From NCBI RefSeq assembly GCF_009727055.1, contig NC_052349.1, forward strand, positions 49,598,706-49,662,705: 64,000 nucleotides of DNA, in the 5' to 3' direction. Shown here in pieces: positions 1-11,941 of this stretch. This DNA comes from Benincasa hispida (lineage: Eukaryota > Streptophyta > Magnoliopsida > Cucurbitales > Cucurbitaceae). The stretch's first letter is position 1, and every line of letters starts with the position of its first letter. Position numbers and translations under genes: made by a program. A model generated the notes under the pieces. That model made no database searches, was not told where the DNA came from, and was given only the letters and a program-made list of their open reading frames with translations.

Positions 1-1221
1 AAAAATATAACTATGATAAGAATAGTTCAACTATTGGTCTTTAGTGGAATTCCTGGCAGTTAACGAATGGTGGATCTCGTGGCTAAAGAGTTTAGTCAGC
101 TATTCACGTACCGTTGGAGCTTCGAGCCACAGATCCATAAGGTCCCCTTGGTAGCTTGGATAAAGTTGAGAATCAGTTTTTGGGTCAGTTTGAAATGCTT
201 AAATTGACAAGAGGGGGTTTGATTATATATGATATAATTGAACTAGTTAATTATATATGATATAATTAACTAAATGTATGAGATACATTATTTTGGAGGA
301 AATTAGATATAAATATGATTTATATCAAGTAGAGGAGAAATTACTATAGTAGATATATAATATCAAACTATAGGTTAAGAATATAATATTATATTCATTT
401 ATTAATTAATAAGTCTGTTATGTGATAATTAACCGGGAATTTCCCCTAAATTCTGTTATAGTGGGAAGATTGAATTCAATTATTGTAACTGAAGAAGAAA
501 ATGAAAATTGTTTTCATTTTGCAAAGGGTTCGAAAAAAAATCGCTCACGGTGTGGAAACTTCACGATCGCTTAGTTGAGAGCATATACGTTAGCGCCTTA
601 TCGCCTAAACGATCGCACACCCGCATACTAAATGATCTCACGCGTTCTCTAAACGATCGCTCACGTTCTCTAAATGATCGCTTAGCGCGCTAAGCTTTTC
701 TAAACAATTGCTTAATATTTACTAGACGATCGCTTAGTAAAACCTACATGATCGTGTACCTTTCTCTAAGCGACGAGCACCCAACTATACGATAGTCACC
801 TACTATCTCCTACTTGCTTGTCGTTCTACATGATCGTCCTTTCCTCATTCCTCTACCAATTCCATCAAAGTCCACTCTTTGGATTCTCACTCCGAGAATA
901 CCAACGACTTCAAGTGGTGGTGTCGTCCCCAGTTTCTACATAATCATGTGCTGCCGTTCGTGTAGACGATCGTGCTGTAAGACGATTGATTGTTGGGCGA
1001 TTTGGACCTAGAGGAGTCGCTTCCGCTTGTTTGAGATCGTGTGAAGATAGTCTTCAACTGGTAGGTTCACTCAATCTGTTTTTTATATTGTCAAAGCATG
1101 CCTATAATTAGTGTTAAAATGCATATCTGTTTTGTTAGAATGTGTGTGTGGTAATTCGATCACAATGAAATAGGAAAGAGCCGAACGCGCTCATGGATAC
1201 TCTTGTTTAAGAGTTCCTTCA
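1..1221 (+). repeat. copia-1 5' LTR, 3' portion (cut by window start)
   Basis: Matches the copia-2 LTR at 24940-26153 along its length, for example the shared stretch around 'taccgttggagcttcgag' (111 and 25031). It ends in CA at 1221, two bases before a tRNA-Met primer site. The left end is outside the window. Bases 540-1010 carry a dense array of a palindromic motif around ACGATCGT, described separately. Short ORFs here are frame accidents of that repeat. Confidence 0.85.
540..1010. repeat. ACGATCGT palindrome array in the copia-1 LTR
   Basis: Irregularly spaced copies of a short motif, typically CTAAACGATCGCTTAG or CTAGACGATCG, with variants such as AAATGATCG and AAACAATTG. Most variants differ from the centre CGATCG by C-to-T or G-to-A changes. 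The spacing is about 20-40 bases, so this is not a strict tandem repeat. The same motif recurs in leaders and LTRs of several other elements in the window. Confidence 0.75.
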
Positions 1222-1223
1222 AT

Positions 1224-1236
1224 TGGTATCAGAGCC
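1224..1236 (+). other. copia-1 primer binding site (tRNA-Met)
   Basis: TGGTATCAGAGCC lies two bases after the LTR end. This is the usual complement of the 3' end of plant initiator tRNA-Met and the place where minus-strand DNA synthesis would be primed. The same string follows the copia-2 LTR at 26156. Confidence 0.9.
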
Positions 1237-2851
1237 AGGTTCTGATATTCCAATTTCATTGATGCAACGAATTGCATATACATTCACGGTAGGTGCATAT
1301 CTACTCTCTGTTTAATTGTTAAATTGTTTGTGGATATGCGGATTAATGGAGTTTTTTGGGATGTTACCTCGGTTTGATTTAATTCTTTTGCATTTTCGGT
1401 TAATTGTAAAGGCCCCTGCATTTTTTGGCACAATTAATTGTTATCGAGTCTGTAATTCAAAGTCAATTTGAGTCTTGAGTCGTTCGTGAAGAAGTTCGGA
1501 GAAAGAGTTACTGTTCTTTGAGGAAGAAGACGATCAAGGATTGATCGGGTCGTGTAGACGATGGGGTAAACGATTGCTGAGTATCGGAGGCTCGAATGTC
1601 GTTTAATGAGCACGCGCACTAGACGATCGTTAGCTCAACAAGCTTCATCACTTAGTAGCCGACTAAACGATCGAAGAGTATCGCACGGTAAATCGTTTAC
1701 CTTTCACCGCATTAAGCGATCACCTAGACGATCAAGCTTCGCAGCCTCGTTATCGTCTAAGCGATCGTTTAGCTTTTGTGCTATCGTCTAGTGTGCGCTA
1801 AACGATCGTTTACCTGGGATGTTTACTAAACGATGAAGTTCTCTTGGTGGTTCAAGACCCGGATTTCCTGTGAACTGGTTTGCTCGGTGGAAAATGTAAT
1901 AGATAGAGTTATTTAATTCCAGTTTTTGTAAAGGTTCATCCCGGTCCATTAATCCTTAGTTTATTACATGAGATGTATGGTTAATTAATATATCATATGG
2001 TATGTATATATAGTAAATCCCACCTTTGTTTATGCAATGCTCATGCATCATCTCTTTATTGTAAATGTTATAATTTAGAGAAGCATGATTTAATTATGTA
2101 AGAGCATTCTCATGCATCATATAATATAAGAGTTATATTTATGCATACATAAAAACATTGACATGCATCATCTTTATATTATAATTGTTATAGTATAAGG
2201 GTGTATGGAAAGCATGTTTGCTTGGTTATTACGCGTTTATAAAAGTTATGTATAGTAATGACCGAACATTGCATGAAGCATGACACGTATGTTTCTTTAT
2301 AAGCGTTATAAACACCTAGCTGTGCTCAATGTGTTTTAGTTGTTTCTTTTTAATGGTTAAAGAGAAATTAGAACTAAAAGCAATAAGAAAGATATGCATG
2401 CTCACTTAGGTTTAATTCATGGTTTTAAAATGTTTAAAACTTGGATGACATAGACCTAAAATCACGATTCTAATATGATTAGCAATCCTTAGGCTTCAAT
2501 CTTTTAATCGGTTTAATAGGATTAAATTGATTAATAAAAGGTTAAAGTGTGACAAATCTATCTATAAAGGACCTTTTGTCTAAGGCGGATTCTGTCTAGG
2601 CTGGGGTATTTAAGTTGACAGAAACGTAACACCCTTAGAACTTACCTGGAAAGGTGAATTAGATAGATTTGATGCATGCATGCAAATTAAGGACAGTCCA
2701 TTAAAGTGTTTAAATGTGACTACTTTAACTTGTTTTTAATTCATAGACAAAGGTTATTTATGAGCGGACTTAGAAAGATGACTTAGACTAAAATTAGTAG
2801 TAGGATTGTCTAGGTTAATGAACCCCTAGGTAGAACATTTAGTGGGAGGTA
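1237..2851 (+). other. copia-1 untranslated leader, first part
   Basis: Non-coding leader between primer site and gag. It aligns with the copia-2 leader (26169-28100), for example 'gtctaaggcgg' near 2579 and 27827. A palindrome array lies at 1540-1830. No credible ORF is present. It is interrupted at 2852 by a solo LTR and resumes at 4788. Confidence 0.75.
1540..1830. repeat. ACGATCGT palindrome array in the copia-1 leader
   Basis: At least ten copies of motifs of the form TAGACGATCG or CTAAACGATCGTTTA within 290 bases, including a nearly perfect palindrome at about 1798-1813. Separate from the array in the LTR upstream, with the leader start in between. Confidence 0.75.
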
Positions 2852-2856
2852 CTTGG
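2852..2856. repeat. Target site duplication CTTGG, left copy
   Basis: Five bases CTTGG directly left of the solo LTR, repeated directly right of it at 4783-4787. Confidence 0.85.
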
Positions 2857-4782
2857 TGATGGAACACGAGACATACGTAGCGGAAAAATGATCTAATTAC
2901 ACTCTAATTGCTTTTAATTTAAAGGAAATTAGCATGCAACCCTACTTAATTAATTAGGGTTTTTGAAGAAATTACCTTTGAAGCTCCTGAAATGTTTTCA
3001 TCTCCACTGAATCTCGACCCAAACTCTTCCGGACCACCACTAGAGTTGACCTACTATCCTCTGGACTCAGAATCGGGTTATGGGATCCGGTGGATAAAGA
3101 AACCGAGAGAGAGAAAGAGATGGAAAAGAAGATGGAATTTTGGGTTAGGTTTTGGGTTTTGAATTTGCTCCAAAGTAGTGATTTTTCAAAGTCCATATTT
3201 ATAGAAAAGAGCCATGCAAAAATTGCATGAAATCAATTCATAAAAACCAAACACCTAGAATCCACTATCTAAGTGGGCTTAATGTCTCCACTATAAGCCA
3301 AAACCTAGCCCATTATCTTGTTAGTGGAATTATCCAACAAAATTTGGATTTTCCCACTAACTTTAGTCAAAGGGCAAAATAGTCATTTTGTCAAAGTCAA
3401 ACTTTGACCTAAAAGTCAACATTTTGACTTTTTATGATTTTCCCCGTGTTGACTAATTTTGACCTCCCGAGCATGAATCTGCATTCATTTTCTCGAAATT
3501 CAAATCACATTTGAATATAAGGTCAGTCAAAGTTTAACTTCTGAAAGTCAAAAGTCAACTCTTTGACTTTTTACATCTTTAACCATTTCCATTATTTCCG
3601 AGCTTCCGAATATGAACGTATTCATATTCTTGATATTTAAATCACATTTAAATATTAAAGACATATCTCTAAACTACAAAAACCAACTACTATATCAAAT
3701 ATACTTTGTGGTTTCTCTCTCTCAACCTATTCGCAAAATTCGAATTATTCTATCATACTGTTCTAAGTTTATTCCATATGAAGCTAGTAGGGGAACCTAA
3801 TTGGACAATAGATCATGGCCTCCAACGATCCGAGATTAGCTGGCTAAACTCTTTAGACGGAGCTAATCAACATTCGTTTAACTAACAGGTCATTCCACTA
3901 TAGTCCCGTAGTTGCACTCCCCTCACAATAGGCATATTTGTGTCCATTTGATATAACCATGATTAGTAAGCTAATCCTTCACAGGTTGTTCGTAATCTCG
4001 GTTGGTTCATAAAAACCGTTTTACCCCAAGACTACATCTTGTTCCTTAAATTCCACTGATCCTCTAATGAACAATTTGTTTAAGGTCCAACTATAAACCG
4101 AACCCTCTCGAGCCAAGAAGAGGGTGAGCCCCTTGTTCAGACCTGGATTCAGTATAAAGGGAACAACCTTTCTACTCTCCCTATAATGGGTAGGAGTAAT
4201 TCCGTCTTGCACCCTATGTTCCAGCTATCCACCTGATCTTAACCCCTGAAATGGAGGCTTATTGGGCTAACGATAATGAACTGCCTACCTATGCAGATCT
4301 AAGGATAATTCTGAGTGAACAGGAGTTCATAGTTAGCTCAGGATTTAAGATTAAGTTACCTAGGTCATCAAATTAACGAAATAGTCAATTTTATACATAA
4401 AACAACATTTAGAGCGTAAAAAGTGACTATTTCATGGTTCAGTCTTATGCAAACTCATTGCATAGGATGCCCCCACTCCATATCTCTATATGAACGATTC
4501 TAGGATCACATTGTTTGTACTAACTACAAAGTAGACCGCATCCATAGTGTCCCCAAAATAAGGCGCCCAACCTTATTCATATACTATAGACCATTTTGGC
4601 TATATATTTGAACTTGATCCACATTTATGTCACTACATAAAGTTCAAACTACATTAAATAGCCTCAGGACCTTAGTTTATTAGATTCACGATTTCAATTT
4701 TCAATAACAATTTTATCGAAAAACAAAACAGAATATGTTTATGAATTTACAAACTACGAGTTTTAGGACATAAAATCCAACA
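2857..4782 (-). mobile_element. Solo LTR of a D-type copia family
   Basis: A 1926-base LTR on the minus strand, starting TGTTGG (complement at 4777-4782) and ending CCATCA (complement at 2857-2862). It is flanked by identical 5-base duplications CTTGG at 2852-2856 and 4783-4787. Its start matches the D, F and G LTRs (the 'ttttaggacataaaa' stretch at 4761, compare 56901). With no internal region and intact duplications it is best read as the product of recombination between two LTRs of one element inserted in the copia-1 leader. Copia-1 leader sequence resumes on both sides. ORFs inside are shadows. Confidence 0.9.
3196..3204 (-). promoter_or_regulatory. Candidate LTR TATA box
   Basis: CTATAAATA on the minus strand inside the solo LTR, a typical plant LTR promoter core. 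Position and strand are consistent with LTR transcription; activity is not shown by the sequence. Confidence 0.45.
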
Positions 4783-4787
4783 CTTGG
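4783..4787. repeat. Target site duplication CTTGG, right copy
   Basis: Right partner of the duplication at 2852-2856. Confidence 0.85.
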
Positions 4788-5465
4788 GGCATATGATGCT
4801 TCACTTAAACCTTTCACATTTCTCTTATATAGTCCACACTGTGAGATCTACCCTTGGTCTCGTGGCAGCTTGGAATTTTCCCCTAAAGGATGGTGTTTGG
4901 GTAGGTCAATATCAAGGTGGATGGAGAGAGTGTTCATAGTAAGTGGGAGCGAGAGGTGCGACAACATATCCTTCAGTCTTCCTCATTGTATTGAATAAAG
5001 TTTCTGCGCATTCGCTCGAGGAACTCTGGGAGTGTCCCCCTATAGGATGAAAGATTTGCGCGTTTCTTTATTTGATCTCCTATAAGAGGATAAGGTTACT
5101 TAATCTCTTGTCTTAATCAGCTTCTTCCCTACAGTGGGCTCATTAGGCTAGGACTCTGGCACCAAAAGCGAGGGGTTACACTTACGCATAATTGTTAAAG
5201 GTTAACAGTTCTAGACCAAATAAATGGTGGCTGTTAGGTTCAGTTCCAAAAGTTGGTTCTGCCTAATGGTTAGGTCTCATCCCAGTGAAAGGGCATCTGA
5301 TCACCCCACCGGTGACGTTCATCCTGCCTCACTGGGGTATCATTGCAAAATAGAAGTCTTTCACTTAGGGTACTTCAAACTGTTTTGCAAAATTAATTGG
5401 TTAAAATGTGGTTTAGCAAAATCTAATAAAAGTTTTGTTAGTTTTTCAGCAACAAGTTTTTAAAA
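4788..5465 (+). other. copia-1 untranslated leader, second part
   Basis: Leader sequence continuing from 2851, aligned with copia-2 at about 28110-28340 ('gtcaatatcaaggtg' at 4904 and 28227). It ends at the gag start codon. The ORF at 5224-5463 has no protein resemblance I recognise and lies where other copies are non-coding. Confidence 0.6.
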
Positions 5466-6355
5466 ATGGCCTCAGCCACTCTAGCTTTTCTTAGCACCGA
5501 GAAATTAACTGGTGATAACTTTTCAATATGGAAATACATGATCACAACGATACTGATCATCAAGGATCTCATGTTTGTCCTTATGGAGGTCTGTCCTCCT
5601 ATTCCATCTCCCAATGCCGCTCAAAATTTTCGGGAGGCATACGAGTGATGGACGCGCGAATGAGAAGACTCGAGCCTATATCTTGGCAAGTCTTAATGAA
5701 GTCTTGGCCAAGAAGCATGAGCCCATGGTCTCAGCGGGTGAGATCATGGAGTCCCTACAAGGAATGTTTGGACAACCATTTGAACAGCTCATGCACGAGG
5801 CTCTTCTATATATATTCAACTCCAAAATGGAAGAAGACACCTCTGTTTGTGAACATGTGCTTAACATGATGGTCCACTTCAATGTGGCAGAGTTGAATGG
5901 GTCTACTATCGATGAGGGCAGCTAGGTTAGCATAATCCTACATTCTTTGCTGGAGAGCTTCCTACACTTTGTTAGTAATGTGATTCTTAACAAAGTGAAA
6001 TACAACCTTACAAATCTCCACAACAAGTTGCAGACCTACCAATCTTTACTGAAAAGTAAGGAGAGAAAGAAGGGCGAGGCAAATGTTGCTTCATCTTCTA
6101 GGAGGTTCCATAGAGGTTTGACCTCAGGAAAAAAGTCTGCACCTTCTACTTATAACTCTGCAAAGTGGAAGAAGAAGAATGGTGGTAAGGGAAAAGGGAA
6201 GGTGCCTGCTAAGCCGCCGCCTATCGCCCCAAGAAGGCGTCCACCGCCGGTTGAAAAGGGAAAATGTTTCCACTCCAAACCAAGATGGACACTGAAAGAG
6301 GAACTATCCTCGTTGGCTGAAGGAAAGGAAGGCCACCAAGGCTAAGGCCAAGGCA
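5466..6355 (+). pseudogene. copia-1 gag (nucleocapsid polyprotein), frameshifted
   Basis: Starts MASATLAFLSTEKLTGDNF, the usual beginning of copia gag of the UBN2 type, which builds the virus-like particle. The reading moves frame at about 5645, continues as ANEKTRAYILASLNEVLAKK in the next frame to a stop near 5925, and resumes at 5947 with a lysine-rich linker. A CCHC zinc knuckle is expected at 6262-6310; the sequence begins KGKCFH but then loses frame, so the second cysteine and histidine are not read in line. At least three lesions; no intact gag can be made. Confidence 0.85.
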
Positions 6356-6780
6356 GATAAAGGTAAATACGATTTCCTTGTACTTGAAACTTGTTTAGTG
6401 GAGAATGATGATTCTGCTTGGATAATTGATTCGGGCGCCACTAATCACATTTGTTCTTCTTTTCAGGGGATTTGGCGACAGTTGGAGGCTGGTGAGATGA
6501 CGATGCGAGTAGGCACCGAGCATATCATCTTAGTTGTGGTAGTGGGAGGGATCCAGTTAGATTAGGTTTCTAATTTTGATTGATGTATATATTGTTATTG
6601 AATTTAGGAGGAACCTCATTTCTGTAAAGTGCTTGCTACAATGTAAATACACTATTTCATTTAATGTGGATAAAGCATTTTTTCATAAAGATGGTGTTAC
6701 TATTTGTACAACGTATCTGGAAAGTAACTTATATGTGCTAAGGCTGTTGCCATTAGTTCCCTCCATAACACATAATTGTT
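6356..6780 (+). pseudogene. copia-1 aspartic protease remnant
   Basis: WIIDSGATNHIC is read at about 6418-6455. The D-S-G triad (6428-6436) is the catalytic motif of retroviral-type aspartic proteases, which cut the polyprotein. Downstream, NLISVKCLLQCKYTISF (from about 6613) is the segment that follows the protease in copia polyproteins. Between them are a stop near 6565 and a frame change, so the protein is broken. Confidence 0.8.
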
Positions 6781-7415
6781 TAAAACTGTTGTAACTCAAA
6801 CTAAACATCAACGTATTTCTCCAAAAGAAAATGCCCAACTTTGGCACCTTCAATTAAGGCACGTCAATCTCAATAGGATTGAGATATTGGTGAAGAATGG
6901 ACTTCTAAGTGAGTTAGAAGAAAATTCTTTACCGGTGTGCGAATCTTGCCTTGAGGGTAAGATGACTAAACGACCTTTTACTGGAAAAGGTTATCGAGCC
7001 AAAGAGCCTCTTGAGTTAGTACATTCTGACCTTTGTGGTCCTATGAATGTGCGAGCCCGAGGTGGCTATGAGTATTTTGCTAAGTTTTACTGATGATTAC
7101 TCTAGGTATGGGTATGTTTATCTTATGCAACGAAAGTCTGAATCCTTTGAAAAGTTCAAAGAGTTCAAGGCTGAAGTTGAGAATGCAATGGATAGACGGA
7201 TTAAAACATTTCGATCAGATCGAGGTGGAGAGTTTTTGGACTCGGGATTCCAGGACTATTTGATAGAACATGGAATTGTTTTCCAACTCTCAATGTCGGG
7301 TATGCCTCAGCAAAATGGTGTAGCAGAGAAGAGAAATAGAACCTTGTTGGACATGGTTCGTTTGATGATGAGTTACGCTTCCTTATCGGACTCATTTTGG
7401 GGTTTCGCAGTGGAG
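6781..7415 (+). pseudogene. copia-1 integrase, N-terminal half, cut by gypsy-A
   Basis: Begins with the GAG-pre-integrase zinc-binding region (WHLQLRHVNLNRIE, then VCESCLEGKMTK at 6937-6972) and runs into the rve integrase core. The first catalytic Asp lies in VHSDLCGP (about 7018-7040), the second in RSDRGGEF (about 7213-7236), and the Glu in QQNGVAEK (about 7309-7332). A frame change sits near 7080. The reading stops at 7415-7420 where the gypsy-A LTR starts and resumes at 23157. Integrase inserts the cDNA into host DNA. Confidence 0.85.
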
Positions 7416-7420
7416 ACTGC
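7416..7420. repeat. Target site duplication ACTGC, left copy
   Basis: ACTGC lies directly left of the gypsy-A LTR; the same five bases follow the right LTR at 23152-23156. Confidence 0.9.
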
Positions 7421-9093
7421 TGATGCATTATTTTATGATGTGAAATTATGGATGAATTGTGATGATGAAATGCATTGAGCACTCAAGTTTTCTCAGTGGA
7501 ATCCAAGTGTAAACCCCACTGAGTTCCTGATAAGTCCAGGGTCGAACTCAGGGACTTGGAAAAACAGGTTGTAATGGTAATTTTTAGGAAAACTTTGAGG
7601 TAACTAAATTAATCAATAGTTTTTGAGGTTGTTGTTTATGGTAATGTAAAATTAAAAAATGTGGTGGAGTTTGAAAAGAGTTGATAAAACGAAAGATACG
7701 ATGAATATGCAGTGAACGGGTTGAGAAAAGTTTCAGCTAACACTTCCTAGGATGCATTCATGCTATGCGATCATGCAACATGAATACAATAGTAAACCAC
7801 CTCTCGGTGCGAATGCCATGGCTTCTAAGTCTAGAACGCATGCGATATATGCGATAAGTCTATAGGACCTACACATAAGCCTCTATTCTTATTTATGCGA
7901 TGACAAAATGACACACACACAAATAAGGCGACCACATAATATCATACCTATCTCTATGGTGCATGCAATGCAGGTTGGCAAATAGAGCTTATCTCTAAGT
8001 CCCTATCTTTTGTTTATGCAGTTCCAATCTTGCTCTCTCGAGTCTAGATTCTAACCTAGCTCTCTCGAGTTTTAGGTTCTTTCTTTAAACTCTCTCTTGA
8101 GTAGCTCTAAAGGGATATTTGTCACAGCATAACACAAGATAATCGCAAGCAATGAACTTCCTAGGTCATGTTAGCTTAGTTCTTTTCAACCCATTTGACT
8201 AGTTTAGCTACTCATGCGTACTAAGAGAGTGAACAAATGTAGAATAAGAAGTTCCATTGTACAAATATAAAGATGAAGTACAAAACACCAATGCAAGAAT
8301 AGAATAAAGAGCCTGGTAGCAATCTCTTGCTTCCAAGGCTTTTACACTATCTTTCTACTCGTGTTCAAAAGATAATCTCACTCTCGCGAGAATCGGCCCA
8401 CTCTCTGCTTCTACGCCTCAGGGTTCTCTCTCAAGTTGCCCAGAGCGATCTCCGGGATCTCTACTCTTCTCTTTCTCTACCTTAAAATAAAAAGGAAAAC
8501 TATGGACAAAGATGTGTTGAGCTAATTGATCCGAACTTATGAATTTTCGAACCCCTTTTCTGATGGTTGCCTTCGATATTTATAGAGCTTCTAAGATGAA
8601 AGGCAGCTTCTCTCTTATGATTGCACAGATGGGATGGCTTTAATTCCTTGACTGATGCGCCGAATATTTGTCACCTAAAAGCTGAATGTACTTGTTATCG
8701 TTAGCGGCTGTCAACTTAATTCAGATTCGACCGTCATCAGCTTTCTGTCATATCGCGATTAATTATGCCTTTCACCTGGATGCACCGACCAAGTTGCGTC
8801 GACCAAGTTGAGGCAATCCTTCTTGAGAAAATATTTGCAAATACAATCACCGCAAAGCCTTGCGGTAATGCTGCGCTCAACCAATGATTTCCTATGATTG
8901 CAATTTTCGCCTTGCGTTAACACATATTCTGCATAAAAATACAAAAATCAACTGTTCCTATGCGATGAATGCATGCCACCGCAATGTAATAAACTTAATG
9001 CTTTTTGGACGCAAGCTAACACATTTTATCAACACAAGCCAACATTGTTTAAGAACTTAGCACTATGATAACGTGCATTTCTACCCGTTATCA
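7421..9093 (-). repeat. gypsy-A 3' LTR (left copy)
   Basis: 1673 bases, TGATAACGGG... to ...GCATCA on the minus strand. It is closely similar to the right LTR at 21481-23151 with scattered substitutions, which gives the element its boundaries. Rich in the word 'gcgat'. ORFs within are shadows. Confidence 0.9.
8577..8585 (-). promoter_or_regulatory. Candidate TATA box in gypsy-A 3' LTR
   Basis: CTATAAATA on the minus strand, conserved at the matching place in the right LTR (22635-22643). Confidence 0.45.
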
Positions 9094-9106
9094 CACCTCC
9101 AAATTT
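9094..9106 (-). other. gypsy-A polypurine tract
   Basis: Reads AAATTTGGAGGTG on the minus strand directly before the LTR start TGATAACG. A purine-rich tract here primes plus-strand DNA synthesis. Gypsy-B has AAATTTGGGGGTG in the same place. Confidence 0.8.
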
Positions 9107-9299
9107 AAACAATGCTTGTCTTCAAGCATAAGCTAAATATTTCCTTTAGCAAGTTGACCACAATGTTCTTTTCCTAGATTTTTCAAGGGTACATCATTCA
9201 ACTCCTATACATCAAAGTTTCCTTAAGTCTTATTCAAGTCTCTTTTTAAAATATTTTTAAGACCTAGGGATCAAAAGCTTAACCTTCAAATGGAACTGG

Positions 9300-9910
9300 T
9301 ACAGCTGCTCATCTGGGAACACCGCACTCACCTCTGACTCATTGTAGTCAACCTTAGGGTTTTCCAATCTGGACAAGTGATCCGCAACTTGGTTCTCCGT
9401 CCCCTTTTGGTCAATTATTTCTATGTTAAATTCTTGAAGGAGGAGAACTCATCTAATCAACCTAGGCTTTGCATCCTTCTTTGTCATTAAGTACTTTATT
9501 GTCGAATGATCAATATGGATGAATGCCTTTTTTCCCAGCAGGTATGCTCTAAATTTTTCCAATGCAAAAATTACCGCAATAAGCTCTTTCTCTATGGTGG
9601 TGTAATTGGTCGGAGCAGGATTTAATGTCTTACTCGCATATGCGATGGGATGTAAGATTGTTTTTCTCTTTTGTGCCAAAGCTGCTCCCATCGCATACCC
9701 GCTTGCATCGCACATTAATTCAAAAGGAAGTGTCCAGTCAGGTGCAATTAACACGGGTGCGGTAGTCAGCGCATTCTTTAAAACTCTGAATGCATTGAGG
9801 CAATTGTCGTCAAAATCAAATTTTCTGTCAGCCTCCAACAACGCACTCAATGGTCGTGCTATTCTCAAAAAGTTTTTGACAAAGCGTCTGTAGAATCCAG
9901 CATGCCCCAA
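9300..9910 (-). pseudogene. gypsy-A RNase H
   Basis: Minus-strand reading with GHAGFYRRFVKNF, the RT connection, then PFELMCDASGYAMGAALAQK, the plant gypsy RNase H start with its catalytic Asp, YTTIEKELIAVIFALEKFR with the conserved Glu, and FIHIDHSTIKYL. At about 9449 a stop interrupts, after which ENQVADHLSRLENP, the usual end of RNase H, is still readable. It removes RNA from the RNA:DNA hybrid. No integrase follows. Confidence 0.88.
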
Positions 9911-10640
9911 GAAACTTCATACAGCCTTCATGCTTGTTGGAGGTCGAAGTTTTTCAATTGCTTCGATTTTTGCTTTATCCACCTCCAATCTGTCCCGAGA
10001 AACCTTGTGCCCCAACATGATGCCTTCCTTTACCATAAAATGGCATTTTTCTCAGTTAAGCACCAGATTCGTCTCTTCGCATCTCTTCAGTATCTTCTCC
10101 AGGTTGGCTAGACAGACTTCATAGGTGTTCCCATAAATAGAGAAGTCATCCATAAAGATTTCAATAGAGTCCTCAAGATAGTCTGAAAAGATGGCCATCA
10201 TGCACCTTTGGAACGTGCTTGGCGCATTGCAGAGGCCGAACGACATGCGACGGAAAGCAAAGGTCCCATATGGGCAGGTGAATGTGGTCTTGTCCTGGTC
10301 TTCTGAATCTATCATAATTTGGTTATACCCGACATAACCATCTAGAAAGCATTAAAAGTCATTTCCAACTAGACGGTCTAGCATTTGATCAATGAATGAT
10401 AGAGGGAAATGATATTTTTTTGTGGCCGCATTCAGCTTGCGGTAGTCCATGCAAATGCGCCACCCAGTGATGGTCCTTTGCTGTATTAGTTTATTATTTT
10501 TGTTCAGGACTACCGACATGCCACCCTTTTTAGGCACACACTGCATGGGGCTGACCCACGTGCTATCTGCTATAAGATAAATAATGCCCGCATCTAACAA
10601 TTTAATGATCTCCTTTTTAACGACCTCTTTCATCGCAAGG
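9911..10640 (-). pseudogene. gypsy-A reverse transcriptase
   Basis: Minus-strand RT. MKEVVKKEIIKLLDAGIIY and GWRICMDYRKLNAATKK at 10352-10633 are the first RT blocks; a stop follows at about 10350. The second part at 10052-10315 holds FRRMSFGLCNAPSTFQRCM and the catalytic box FMDDF (about 10153-10167, the YxDD equivalent). A frame change near 10050 leads into the connection domain. The catalytic aspartates are visible, but stops and shifts break the protein. Confidence 0.88.
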
Positions 10641-10957
10641 TTGAGTCTGCACTGATGTTCGATCGTTGCTTTGTGGTCTTCTACAAGACGAATTCAGTGC
10701 ATAAAGTATGCTGGGCTAATTCCTCTAATTTCGGCGAGCGTCCAGCCTATTACTCACACATGTTTCCTCAGAATGCTCATCAACACATTCTTCTGGTCTT
10801 TGTTGAGTTCGGAGGAAATAATTACTGGCAGCTTCTTGTTCTGGCCCAAAAACACGTACTTTAAATGATTCGACAGGGTCTTTAACTCCAATGTTGGTGG
10901 TTCTACTAAGGACGATTGCATTGTTTTTCGTTCTTCCTTTTCTGTTGGCTATTCTTC

Positions 10958-11941
10958 TTAGTTTGCGATCATCTCTTCTTTCTTGCTTGTTTTTGTTATG
11001 ATCGCATTACAGGCAGCAATGGATGCGCCTGCATCCTCTTCTTCATTCTCTTTGTCACACTTTTCTTCTTCATTCAGGTTCTGGTCCTCGTCTGAGTTAT
11101 GTAGGTCTTCTTCGTCAGGAAACTTCATGGCACGGATTATGTTGAACCTGAGCTTCTGCCCATTGATGCTCAAAGTGATCTCCCTTTTATGCACATCAAT
11201 CTAGGCACGACCTGTTGATAAAAATGGTCGCCCTAGGATGATGGGCACATCTTTGTTGGCCTCGTAATCCAAGATGATGAAGTCGGTTGGTAGGATAAAT
11301 TTGTCAATGGTGATCAGCACATCCTTCACCTTTCCCTCTGGATGCACTAGAGATCTATCGGCCAGTTGGAGAGTCACAGTTGTGGACACAAGTTGCCCCA
11401 CATTCAGCTGCTTAAAGATCGACAGTGGTATCAAATTGATGTTGGCTCCAAGGTCACACAATGCCTGCCCGATGTACGGTCTTCCTATGGAGAAAGGTAT
11501 AGTAAAGCTCCCCGAATCGCTCATCTTCGGTGGAATTATTGATTTTGAACTTTGTGTTAACGCCACCATGGCAAACTTACCAGTGCCCCTCTTTTTGGTT
11601 ACCATTTCCTTTAGAAACTTTGCATAGGCAGACATCTCCTCAATCGCTTCACTGAATGAAATATTAATATGTAATTGTTTTAACGTAGACAGGAAGCATT
11701 GGTACTGTACCTCTTCATTCTTTTTCCTTCTAAGTCTCTGCGGGAAAGGTGGTAACTGCACTTTCACGGTCCCCTTCTCAGTTGGCCTTGAGGTGGATGC
11801 AACTTCTGGCTTTATTGCTTCTTTTTCTCCTTCTTCTTGTGTCACCATAATTTCAGGTTCCGACACAATGGGAGCAATCCGGCTAGGCTCTTTTCTTTCT
11901 CCCTCCACAGTTTTCCACTTCGCAATGTCACAACCTGACAT
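10958..11941 (-). pseudogene. gypsy-A aspartic protease region
   Basis: Minus-strand reading of about 246 residues containing LPPFPQRLRRKK, then FTIPFSIGRPYIGQALCDLG with ANINLIPLSIF. This is the Athila-type protease, with DLGA in place of the usual D-S/T-G-A; that variant is common in Athila-like copies. The reading meets one TAG just before 11195 and continues as HKREITLSINGQKLRFN, leading toward RT. The protein would mature the polyprotein. Confidence 0.8.

Noticed and set aside
508..693. Short ORF with repeated LNDR residues
   Set aside because: Product of the CTAAACGATCG array in an LTR; the other copies are not open.
1224..1236. TGGTATCAGAGCC as part of a tRNA gene
   Set aside because: Only the primer-site complement is present, with no cloverleaf around it; the same holds at 26156, 48229 and 19270.
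540..1830. CRISPR-like array
   Set aside because: Spacing and repeat length are irregular, the repeats are degenerate palindromes, and this is plant DNA with no cas genes.
9606..11627. Plus-strand ORFs at 9606-9893, 9902-10124, 10655-10868, 11274-11627 and 12137-12496
   Set aside because: They are antisense shadows of the gypsy-A RNase H, RT, protease and gag.
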